A stretch of DNA of 37,631 nt from assembly GCA_019649035.1 (NCBI GenBank), contig BMAT01004892.1, positions 162,435 through 200,065 on the forward strand, in the 5' to 3' direction. Position 1 is the first letter of the stretch. Every line of letters begins with the position of its first letter. Under the pieces are notes generated by a model, which worked only from the letters and a program-made list of their open reading frames with translations, was not told the DNA's origin and did no database searches. Of the stretch, positions 1 through 12,200 are shown piece by piece. The translations under genes and the position numbers were made by a program. The stretch is from Elysia marginata (Eukaryota; Mollusca; Gastropoda; Plakobranchidae).

Positions 1-148
1 ATGATGATGATGATGATGATGGAGATGGCTAATGAGAGAGTAGTGATGATGAAATAAACAATACTTTTTCACTCAATCATGAAGTTTTTAACAGCAGAAA
101 TGATAAACGATGTTGTTGGTTTTAATGCATTTGTGCAACGCTCCACAG
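1..148. other. End of upstream intron with ATG/GAT microsatellite
   Basis: Positions 1-21 are an ATG trinucleotide run, followed by degenerate GAT-rich sequence to about 50. The rest leads into the acceptor at 147-148. No coding exon is supported here, although the frame stays open from 79. Confidence 0.5.
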
Positions 149-262
149 ATGTTCGGTCGCACTGCTTACCTAAATACACGAATGGCCAAAAGTTCCCGAT
201 TTCTTGCAATGACCTGCCAGACAGTGATGATCCTACAGTTTGTCGACAAAACCCATACCAAC
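149..262 (+). CDS. corin: Exon: C-terminal part of first frizzled domain
   Basis: The exon follows the acceptor CTCCACAG and ends at donor GTCAGT. It enters and leaves in phase 1. It encodes the last three cysteines of an FZ domain (VRSHC, FPISC, DPTVC) and aligns by position with the third exon of the next FZ domain at 5099-5239. An upstream AG at 93-94 would also stay open in frame. I chose 149 because it gives the same C-x6-C spacing as the FZ2 exon. The first seven FZ1 cysteines must lie upstream of the window. Confidence 0.75.
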
Positions 263-3200
263 GTCAGTAAAAGTAATTTTTAGTTCAATATTGAAATTCA
301 GTCGAAAAAAATAAGAATTTTGGCTAAACTTAATTATTAATAATAGGTCATAACAAAAAGATTGTGAAGTAATATAGCTTTGCATCCCTACTCATTTGTG
401 TGGCAACCAGGTAAAGTTGTTTTTTTTTTAGTTGGAACTTCCTCAAGAAAAAAACTCACTTTAATACGTGCACACATGTATAATTTTTTACTAACTTACA
501 TTAAACATAAGCTCAGGTTGAAAAAAGTACTAGAGTTTTGCTTTTTTCAACTTTCTAAGGCGCGAGAAATACGTGTTGTTAATGAAAATGCTTAAGAGCC
601 ATTATCGGTATATCCAAATTCCGACTTGTTTCTGGGTGCCTCAGATATTTAAGATGAAAAAATTATACTAGGGATAAAACAGTACGAAATTTGCAAACAT
701 GTCTGGTTTGATAAAACTGAAGAGTTCTATTCAAAGCACTTGTGTTAAGAGGTTGCTGTCTTTTAAATTTTTTCCAAACATAAAAAAATTCTCAATACTG
801 TTTGTAATTGTATGGTAGGGTGTCTTCTTTCTCGGCTGTAATCGTTGCTCTATTATGATTAGATTTAGGCAGCAGAAGTCAAAACTTCAGAGCTGATTTG
901 ATTGAAAGCCCCTACTTGTTTATTACAGCTGGAGTCTGTTTGCCCGTAGATGTCAATCACTGCTCCGAACTTGGCTTCAATAGTACGGCGTTCCCCAACG
1001 TTCTTGGTCAAGTCACGCACGACAATGAGGGAGCCCACGGCATCCAGGCTGTTCTTAGTGAGTCGTTATAGACCTACGTGTTGCAAATTTTTTCTTCGTT
1101 TTTTTTTTCTTTTTAAAATGAAACTTTTTGCAATTTATAGATCAGGACTATTTTTATAGCACTTCACTGCATGGAAGGTTCTGACATGCAAATAAAGCCT
1201 TAATAACATTACTGTATTCAAAGTTTAGTTATTTGGTATTTACTTTTTTTTCCAAATTTCCTGGATCAGAAGTCTTTTCAAATCTTGATTTCACCTTTTT
1301 TCTGAACTTGATTACTGCGATTTCCTTCTTGTAGGTTTAATGTGGAATCCGTTAATAAATTACTACGTTTTCAAAACAGAACAGCACGGCTAAGAAAACC
1401 GAGAAGAGAGAACTTGTTACCCAAATGTTAAGATCACTCCATTGGTTTCTTGAAAAGATTATAAAGTCGCCCTTGTGTGTTTCAAAGATGTAAACAACAA
1501 GGGACCTCAATGTACTAGAGACATCATTATAGCAACTTAGATCTTATAAATCTCAAAATTCTACCTTACATGAATCTTAAAGTTCCAACTCTTAAGTCAA
1601 AAACGGGAGGAAATGCCTTCTATGCATGTCCCCAAAATTTAGAACCACCCTCCCAACGAATTGCGGGCTGTAACATCAGAAAGTTTGTTTATAAAGAAAC
1701 TCAAGACCTTTTTATTTACAATTTCTTATGACGGCTAGGGTAACCAGGGTGATTTTTTTTCTTTCTTCTGCATATCTTCTGAAAGTAGAGTATGTGAGTA
1801 AAGCAATGGTTTCATGTGTTTTGTAAAACTCTTTTGCACAGCGCTTAGAGCCCGTTTGCAGCTTATGGCGCTTTATAAATACACTGTATGCTTATCATTG
1901 ATACTAATATTATTATGATTGTGGTTACTATTATTGTTATTACTCTTATTACTATAATATGTTAAGATGAAATAAAAATTTCAAGATGTTTAAAAGTCAA
2001 GACTGTGTAGTTAAGGGCTCTGAACAACGAATCTTCAAACTGATTAATTTTGTTTATGCTTTTTTATTGACTTTTTGTAACCACAAGGCTTTCGGATATT
2101 TCCAAACAAAAGATCTTCAAATCGAACATAGGGAATATAGAAATTCAAGTTAAATTTCAAAATATGTTCTTAAATAACTTATACGCACAAAAACAGATCT
2201 AAGGTATTATAAAAAAAGCCTACTCTTATTTAACGAAGGTCACTGACTGCTGAAACAAAGTTATAGGGTAGGTGCCATATTTTCTTCATGCCTTAGGGCC
2301 TAGGCTCTGCCTTTCCAGTTAAATAATTCTTGGATGTCTATGTTTAGACTAATTCTGCAGGCCAGTGTAGGAATTCTTTGACCTCTTACGCTCATAGCAT
2401 CGGTTACCCATACCATTATCTTGCACAGTCTCAACAAATAACACCCACTGAGCTGTTTCGTTGCGAAGATATTAATTGTCCGCATATACTTTTCCGGAGT
2501 GTAGTTATGTTATTAATATGTTGATATCTTTTATATTCTGATAGCGCGGCTCATTTTAATCCTTTTTATTTTTTTCCTCATGTATTCAGAACTTGTTTGC
2601 TCAAATTCAATCCAACACTGTATTGAAGTAACAATTAATTAAGAGCATTTGTAACAGTGTTAAGGTATATAACTTTTTTTTAAAACAAAATTGGTCAACG
2701 TCAACATTTTTAAAATTGTGTCGGTTGAATTGGTGTTTTTAACCGGGTTTACGGCTTGAAAATCTATTTGTTTAGATGAGAAGAAAATACTTCTGTGTCT
2801 CATAACAATTAAGGGTTTTTTTCATTGAAATAAAGACGCATTGAAGTCTCTGCAACTACACCAATAAGCAAGATGTCGCAATTTTCTCAATACAACTTAC
2901 AAACGTAGGTTTTTTAAAGTGTTTTTTTTTTCTTCTGAGCTTTAAAGCGTTAAAAAGTTATCCAAAGTTTGTGCGAAAATTTGAAAAGCTTTTTCTGGTT
3001 AAAATAAACGTAAAAAAGAAAAGTCTGCTTGTAAAAGGCGTTTTCTCATATATCCCACATTAGCGTCATTTTGGCTCAGTAGCGAAGCATTATTTTTTGG
3101 AGCACCGTTTGCGTTATTTGTACAAATGTCAAAAATCTTTTTTTTTAATTATTTTTATGAAAGAGTTTTGTTCGTTTGTACTCAAATTCCCGAAAAGTCT

Positions 3201-6200
3201 GATTTTGGAGCGTTGACAATGCTGATCGAAGGATAATATTATCAATCATTTCTCTCATCTTGTGATTCGTTTGCAGCCATTTTTGATGCTACACGATGTT
3301 TCAAGCACACCCGTACATTTGTGTGCGGCATGCACTTTCCACCGTGTAGTGGCAAACCAGTGCCTCACCATTACATACCACCCTGCCGCATTATGTGTGA
3401 AGGTATGATCGTGTTATGTTATATCCAGACCATACAGTTTTTTTTTGTTCTTTGCATAGACCATTGTACCAATCAAAACTAAACAAACGACATAATGACA
3501 TATACTCAGGGTTGCCATTTTTTTAGTTTTACTGGAGTTTTTTTTTTTCGCTTTTAAGACTGAGAGACTGAATAAATAAGTTACAAAAATGTGAACAGTG
3601 CAGGAATGTAGCGCCAAGACTTTCAGTTATTTTCAGAACATTTGAATGGCATTCCTGGACATTAATAAATTGTTTTGGTCTACAAATCAAATAAAGGTAC
3701 GATAAAAAGTTATTAAAACTGCAAGGAACAAATATACTAATACTGGATCTTGTGTACATCTTGCTGAGGACATTTTTAGTGCGAAGAAATTGTTAAGTTT
3801 TAGGTATAAATATAAGGAACATCCTGCTTTGAAAACAGTTATGATTGTTTCTTTAAAGAAAGTAACAAAAGGTGAAAAATGTGTGGTGAGGAAGGTTAAG
3901 TTTTGGTATACTAGTAAAATGTCTTGACGATAACGTGAGATAACCAGGTTGAAATGAAATTTAGGTAACCATGGCTTCAGATCAGATATTTGTCAAGACT
4001 CTTAACGCTGCACCCTGATTTAGCTATTTTCGAATTCAAAAATTTAAATTTACAATGATCCCTGACATGTTATAACATATTAAGTTAACATAATGCATGG
4101 ATGTATTTTAAAATAATCCGGTTTAACCGAATAGTTTTACACGGTTTTAGTTTGAGCTTTTCAAAATTCAAAAGTTCATTTGATATTTTTTAATGCTAAG
4201 CTTGCTGTACTTAACGAGTGAGACATTTGGTTTGCCTGTTGATTCGACTATAAATAGTGTTTGAAACAAAAGACTCAAGAAAACCAGATGCTTCATCAGT
4301 TTCGACGTTCTTTTTACATTTTTAAATATAATAGTCTATTATATTTTGTTTCTTGTGTAAAATAAAAGACCAGTTTTAAAAATCCAAACATAAAACCATT
4401 GCAACTGTTTCAGTTTTAAACAAAGTATGAAAACACAAGCCTGGCAAAAGTATCAGTTAAATGGCCTGTTTCAGGACTAACCTCTCTAGTGTGTAAAATT
4501 CAAAAGGTGGGCTCACCAGCGAACTCTTCTGTGGACGAGGCAATTTATTCAAATAATTCTAGTGCTGAATCTAAGCCTAAAAAAATTCACCATTGCCTAA
4601 GTTTAATTACTCTTAAAGATTTTTTAACTTCAAGGAACAGCCCCATTGAGGCGATGTTTGTTTGTAGAGCTATGACAGTTTTAAACTTTTTGGATAAGGT
4701 TCTAAGAAATGATTAACAAAGGACCCGGCACGTTCGACGTTGATTAAAAAATAAACTATGAACCCTTTAGTTTAAATGCCGTTCTCCAAAACAAGCTAAC
4801 AATTCGGTCCAATGCGCTTCAGGTACATGTAGTTCTAAGAAACCCCCTTTTTTTACTATTTAACCTTCAAAAGGTTTTTAGAAGCCAAACGGACAAGGGT
4901 TCAGTTTTGCTGATCTAAGCGCTGTGTTAGGTCCTGGGGGTGCAATATCTGGTAATCTACACGATGAAAAAAGTAGACGCAGTAATGTTAATAATCAATA
5001 CCAATTGAATATTGAAATGCTCTTTTGAAAAGCATCAAACAAAATTTTAATTAAGGATCAGTACATGCACACATGTTTTTCTTGTCTTTCTTTTTCAGTC
5101 TTTTTACAGAGATGTGAAATGTTCTTCGGTATCTTTAGTTTTGAGTGGCATTTGAAGTTAAACTGCTCAGCTTTGCCTAATTCCCTTGACCCTGAGGTGT
5201 GCATAGGCTACAAAGAGACGCTGGAATCTGAAAGCCACGGTATTGTATTGGTTTTTTTCCTATGAATATTCTGGACTTCATCAACTAACGCGACTTAACA
5301 AGGATGGAAAAGTTATTTTGATAACATTTAAGTTGTTTACGATTTTTAAAGATTGTGGTTTAACGCAGCTTTGTATCGTGAGCTCAACTCCATAACAAGA
5401 AACTAGACCAAAACGTTACAGGGTTTAGTAGTTTGTTGAATTTAATTGTAATGAAATAAAATTTATCTTCAATTGATCTATCGATCAATGAGTTTACTAC
5501 TAAATAAGAGTTGAAATGTGTAAAAATACAGCAACATATAAATCACATCGATTTTTGGCAGGCATAAATATAAAACTTTTGGTTTAATTCAGTTATGCCA
5601 AAAACAAGAATTAGAACGGTGTAAATCTTTGGGCGTAAAATAAATATCTAAACCGAGTTGTGAATAGCCAGTGTTTCGAATGATGACACTTTTAAGTCCT
5701 GTTTAAGTCTGATGTGTTGATGTTGAAGGTGGTGCTTTACTCTGAAGTTTGGGTTACTACTCGAATGAAAAATATTCAGGAACCCTATGACCGTTGGGTC
5801 TATTTTCCTCTCCGTCTCTTTGCCCAGAATGTCCTGAAAAGCACGTGAAGTGCAACGACAACAAGTGTATTCACTCCTCCTGGTTGTGCGACGGGTATCA
5901 AGATTGTGATGACAACAGTGATGAGAACACCTGTGGTACGTACGTATTAATATAAAGATATAGATACATATATATGGTATATATCAATCACATGATTAAT
6001 CAAATCCAGTAGTTGATATTATACATGTTATTTTCAAATCTTTCAACTCATTTTCTAAAAAAAAGCCCCAAGCCAACTGGACTACGACCAAGTCATTCCC
6101 ACACCAGCGAAGTATTTCTATTGATGTTGAAACATTACCTTGGTGCTTCTGTCAGCAACATCTTATTTCATATACCACCATCTCTACTGTATTTCATCGA

Positions 6201-9200
6201 CTTTTTTCAGCTTCCTGTAGAGAGGGAGAGATGTCGTGTCTACCAGCATCTGGGCTATGTATCAATGAATCCCGTGGATGTGATGGGCGAGACGACTGCT
6301 ATGCTGGTGCTGACGAAACTTTGTGTGGTAAGCATCAAATAAAATTAAAAGCTATAAAACGACTAGATGTATCTCATTGTGTACAGAGTTCATCAACGTC
6401 AAACTGTTTCCGCAGGTAACCACGGGAAACGCTTTCGATTTTGTTCATAAATGTGCACGCTTCAAAACCATTTGTGAGCTTTTAAAATAGCTCAACCTTT
6501 TTTTTTATATTTTTACCAGTTCGTATGGACACAGATGCAGAGAAAAATGTGCTTCTTGTTCATAACTCAGTGAGCTCAGCTTGGGAGGAGGTTTGTAAAG
6601 AAGGCTGGACGCGTGAGTATTCCGACATGGCTTGCAAGCAACTGGGCTATAAACGGGCGATAACCGAGGCATACGTATCGGTTAATAACTCGCTCAGACA
6701 CAAATCTGTGATTGGAGCCCTCAAGAACGGCAGCAACCCGGATAGGATACAAAGCTATTTGAAAAAGGGGTAAATTTATTTCCTAATTCTGTTACAGTTT
6801 TATTTTTTTACTTATTTTAACTAGCTCACTCAATTTCTAAAGGAGATGTTACCGTCATTATATCATAATCATATCTATTATTGGTAACATTATTGCTGTT
6901 ACCGAATTATTATTTGTTGCTACGCTCACAAGATCTATGTATATATACTATCTTGAATGAAGGCTTGCGTTTCCTCGAAAACTTAACGTGAATAAAAATT
7001 TAAATGTGTTCGACTTTACATTATTTTCCACGGGGGAGGTATTGCTCCTTTCAAATCCAATTTACGAAATTTACATATTTCTTTACATAAACATTTTAGG
7101 AGTAATTTGGACTTCACTGTTTGAAGTCCGTAGTTATATAATTCTTTCTAATAGTCCTCTTTTAGGTACTTTTTTTAACAATGTTTGGTGAGCCAATATA
7201 CCATAACGTATTATCGTGTAAAAGTTAACCCAACCCTAGTTTCGATACGGTGTAAAAGTTTCATACATAATTCTTTATTTATCTCAAATGAAAATGATAA
7301 TGACCATTAAATCAGATTTTACTTCAGTCTTAAGATGAATGAAACCTTTGTACACGCACGTGTGCTTGACTTGAAAAATGATACGATAAGCTCTTTTGTG
7401 TTTCCTTCTTCTCAAGCTTCTCCCAATGTGCACAGGGCTATGTTGTCCAAGTAGTTTGTTTTGAAGCAGGTAAGAAACTCCAGACTAGTTGGTATAAGAA
7501 AATTCACGATCAAAATATAGATAACACATACATTTTATCAAACCTCCTCATTAAACTCAACCGCCTCCTCCTCCTTCTTCAACTTCTTCTCAGCTTTTAA
7601 TTGAAATTTTGCTTTGTTTTCCAAGTAATTTTCTGTTTAAAGTTAATAAAGGCGTACATTAAAGTAAAAGGCTCAACCTTTTTGAAATTATTCCAGTTCG
7701 TATGCACACGGATGCAGGGAAGAAGGTGCTTCTTAAAAATTTAATTGTATGTAATTACCTTACTACATCTGTGGCCAATCGCATGGATCCCTTGCAATTC
7801 ACTTATAAAGCTAAAAGAGGTGTAGAAGATGCAACCCTCACTCTTATGGAACTGGTCACTCACCATCTCGACCAAACTGGTACTTTTATAAGAATTTTAA
7901 TGATGGATTTTAGTTCAGCTTTCAACACCCTGCAAACGCATTTTCTTCTTTCGCGTCTTTTAGATCTTAAGTCCAGGCATAGTTCTCTGGGTCAGGGCAT
8001 TCTTACGCGACCGGCCACAGACAGTTTGTGTGAACGGTGTTAAATCAAACGAATTAATTTTGAATACCGGAGCGTCCCAGGGATGTGTCTTGTCGCCCAT
8101 ACTCTTTTCAATCTACACCAATGAATTATGTCAAACACAACCACTCTGACTTTGATAAAATTTGCAGATGACATGGCTCTTGTAGCCCGTTCAAAATATG
8201 AACAGTCGTTGTCTAGCTACTTTAAGTTCATTGGACATCTCATCTCATGGTTTGATGAAAGTTATCCAAGGTTAAATGTTAAAAAAAGAACTTTTATTGA
8301 TTAACATAGGGCCAGGGATACATCGCTATTACAACGGGTACGGATAAAAACTGAAGATGTTGAAATTGTGGAGACCTTTAAATACCTTGGAACTGTTTTA
8401 GATTATAACCTTAGTTTTACCACCCATGTTTAAACTGTATGTAAAAAAGTAAACCAACGCATGTATCTAATTCGAAAGTTGAAGAAGTTTGATGTTGACA
8501 AAAAGATACTAGAAAATGATCTACAGGTCACTTGTTGAGAGTATTCTTACCTTCAATATTGTCACATTTTATGGCCACCTCACGGTTAAACAAAAGAATA
8601 TGTTAAATTAGATTGTAAACATTGCCACCAAATTGATAAATTTAAAACAGAAGAGTCTTAATGATCTTTACCTGCAAAAAAAAGCAGAAGCATTATAAAT
8701 GACCCTACCCACCCTTTACACTCATGTTTTGAGATAAGGCTTTCTGGCAAGAGATATAGAACACCAACCTTCAAACGCCAGCTATACAACAAATCGTTTA
8801 TACCGGCCGCAGTTAGATTTTTAAACTCACAAAAACTTTTATGACGTCATCAATCCCTGTGATCTATTTACTACCTAATGATAACTTTCAACCGATTTCT
8901 ACAAAATTAATTCGTTTTGATGTCAGCATCAATCTTTTAAGATCTATTTACCTCCTAGTTTATCCAGGTTTAATAAATTTTATCGCCAGAGTGCAATATT
9001 TTTGTAATATATCATGTTTACTACATGTATCTACTAAGAGACATAATGTGTATGTTTTTACTTATGTGTGGTATGCACATTTTTACCTAATTGGTTTAAT
9101 TTGTATTTTTCTATGTTAATTCATAGATATATTTTTCTGCTTTTTTAACGTGCTGAAAAGATAAGTTTTCAATGTATTTCTATATATTTTTCTATCTCTT

Positions 9201-12200
9201 CTTATTCTTAAAACGCCTCTTCCCTTTACAATTTCTGTTTATCTTCCTGGCTGTTTTGATAGTCACCATAAGTGAAGAGAACGTATTTTAGACCTCTCAA
9301 CTACTAGTACTGAATCCTCATTCATCCCTGAAAATAAGTTGTTTCCCTTCTTCTCTCTTTCTCTGTTTTTCCCACATCTGAGCCCCTTCTTTCTCTGTCT
9401 CGCTCACATTATATCTAAACTGTTAGAGATGTTTCCCAGCTCAGTCATATCAGCACGCGTCACATCTCTCTATGGGTCATATTTTCCCATCCAGTGTGCG
9501 GCTACAGGCCTGCTTACTTCCCGTCTCCTGCCCGCATTGTTGGTGGCAAAGAGGTCAAACCTGGAGCCTGGCCATGGATGGCCTCATTGAATGGAGGATC
9601 AGGCCAGAAATATTTCTGCGGAGGTACTATCATCGGCCCGCGGTGGATTCTTACAGCTGGTCACTGCGTTGGGGCGGCCAGGTAAGTAGACGATGACTCT
9701 ATTTTTTGTCCAAGTGAAACTTTATTTTTAGGCTACTGATCTTCCAACAATCCATGTCGTAAATAATACCTCTGAGCCGTCAGCCACGCGGAGGGGTCGA
9801 GTTATTTAGTAGAAAATTTTAGATCGATGATGCATCCCATTGGAGCAAGAAGATTTATGTGGCAAACTAGAGCAGAAGCAGCATGATGCTTTTTGTTATG
9901 GGCTTTAATATTACTGTCGCATGCATTTTGTTGGGAGTACCGCTGCTAGGGGCAGCGTGGCAGAGTGGTTAGCGCGTCGGACTCGAGATCTGGAGGTCGC
10001 GGGTTCGATTCCCGACCATGCCATGTTGCGATTGCCTTGGGAAAGCAATTTACCCTAAATTCCCCCAGTCCACCCACCTGCAAAATGGGTACCCAGCTAC
10101 AGGCAATTCTTAAATTTGTGATTAGTGCCTACAACACCCTTCATATGGGTTTAAAGGGGCCTTCAAATGAACTGGCCTGCTGGAGCATTAGTGGCGCTGC
10201 TCTGTGGCGGAACAGTCACGCTGAGTAACGAAGCCAAATTTCCCGAAAGGGACTTAATAGCATATAAAATAAAATGAAAAATCTTTATGTATATTGGTAG
10301 TGGTATTCAAAATCTTTGACCTATGTAACTTTGATGGGACCCAACATCTTCACATTTGAACACTCCATTCCAAGTACAAAATTTAAAATTGATATAGCAT
10401 ATTTAATAATTGACGTGTCGTTTGTTAACTTATCGGTTTTTAACTTTTATATACTATGTTTTTAAACAAAATATAACTTTTTTGTGAGTCTTAATATTCA
10501 CTACTTAGGAGGTGATCTTGACCTGTGTATTACATTGAACTACTACATCGCAGCGAAATAACTCAATGTATATATATGTACAGCTTACAGAAATTGATTC
10601 TGTGAAATAAACCCTTTCATCATACTGTCATAAAGTTATAACTGTAAGTCTCTCGTCCATGAACTTGGACCTCGATTTAAACATTTTAATGATGACGAAG
10701 AAGAACCTTCTCACTAATATTACGGTACTCCAAAAGAGATGTTAAATTTAATAATTTCATGCAATATACTGTATGAAATCATTTAGAACAAATCCGCTCC
10801 CAAATGCAAAATTGTGACTGATTGCAATATCTTTGGTTTATAAGTAAAAAAAACCAGCCGACGCAGTCAGTTAACTATAATTTTGTTGGAAAAAAACCCA
10901 ACTCAAACCAATAATTTTTTTCTATACAGTACCATTGTCAGGGCGCATGTAGGCTCGATTGATTATTTTTTTTAAAAAGGTGGACCTTATATTAAAGCGA
11001 GTAAATGTCTGAACTATTTTGACCTGTGGTGGGTGCCTTCCTGCCTTGAATTTTGTAGGAAAGAAGATGGGAAATCTTGGTTCATCAAGACCGGCACAAC
11101 TCGACGATTGGCCTACTCTGAAACCGGCCAAGTGCGACACCCTGCTAATTTCTTCGTGCACCCAGACTTCAACTACGCCTTCATCAATAACGACATCGCC
11201 CTCATACAGCTAGACCGGCCGTTGGACATGAACGATTTTGTGAGACCGATTTGTCTTCCGAAGAAACTGCCCGGGCGTGGAGTTCGATGCATGGTGACGG
11301 GATGGGGCAAAAACAAGGACGGAGGTTTGTTCTGGCGGGTAGATAAGGATTGAACTTTATCATTTAGCTATTCTCTCTTCCTGTCTGACTTCACTTCTCT
11401 TTGCTGACTGTTTGTCTGCTTCTGTGCGTAAATTCTTTGTTTTTTGTCTGCCCGCTTTCTGAATTTCTGCACAAATATTTCTATATATTTTGTCTGTCTG
11501 TGTGCTAATGTGTCTTTATGTCCGTCTGTTTTCTGTGTTTTTGTCTATCTGCTTCTTTAAATTTCTGCACAAATATCTCTCTATAATGTCTGTTTGCCAC
11601 TCTGCGTTAATGTTGGTCTGTTTTATGTTGTTTTTTTCTTTTGTTCTGTCTGGATCTCTGCAATCCCGCTCAGCTGTTTCCCTACATTTTGTCTGTCTAC
11701 TCTCTCTCTCCCTCTCTCTCTCTTTCTCTCTCTGCGTTTCTGTGTTGTCTGCCTGCATTTCTCTAATATTTTCTGTCTAATATCGTCCCCTCAGTATTAT
11801 CCTTTTCTATCTCTTTCTTTATACTCTGAGGAATAGGGCAAAATTATACTGAGGTAGTGCTTTGTATCTATCTATGGAAATATTGTAAATGTTTCCAGCT
11901 TCTTTTACAACGCACCTTTTCCTCGCAAAAAAGGCATCCACATTCTTCTACGTCGGATTATTCGATTTCTACTCTTTTTGTCTGTCCAAGTTGGGTTTTT
12001 TTTCTGTTAGTCTATCTGTCTTTGCACCTCCCACCCCCTCTTTTTCTATCCACCTAGATTAATTAGTTATATGTATCGATGTAAAATCTTTTTCTAACTT
12101 TTCCCCACCCCGGGCCCAACCTATGCACTAATAATTGTTACCTCTGACATGCTACACGGTTTTTCTCCTTTTCCCTTGAAGCTCTGCGGTATCAGCCGGT

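Larger units (their letters stand above)
7470..9494 (+). other. Intron holding SRCR-exon copy and LINE fragment
   Basis: This 2.0 kb intron contains the partial SRCR exon duplicate (about 7671-7735), a truncated LINE (7736 to about 9130) and a CT-rich stretch (9340-9410). The acceptor CCCATCCAG is at 9486-9494. Confidence 0.7.

Noticed and set aside
2300-2485. Minus-strand 61-codon frame as a LINE piece
   Set aside because: It has a vaguely repeat-like composition but no block I can match; not strong enough to report as a feature.
4489-4716. A possible extra exon in the FZ2 intron
   Set aside because: No fitting splice sites in phase 1-1 and no resemblance to FZ or LDLa modules.
7433-7469. 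Use of the CACAG acceptor for a 34-nt SRCR exon
   Set aside because: It leaves the reading frame broken with the preceding phase-2 exon; the acceptor at 7416 restores frame and adds the needed cysteine.
8841-9119. A 92-codon frame with hydrophobic stretches
   Set aside because: It lies in the LINE 3' untranslated region; hydrophobicity comes from T-rich codons.
9949-10022. A tRNA gene
   Set aside because: A and B boxes are good but the acceptor stem does not pair, and the sequence continues into a SINE body with an AT-rich tail.
11490-11836. Overlapping frames rich in Ser/Leu/Phe (plus) and Arg/Glu (minus)
   Set aside because: Direct consequence of the CT-rich tract in the intron.
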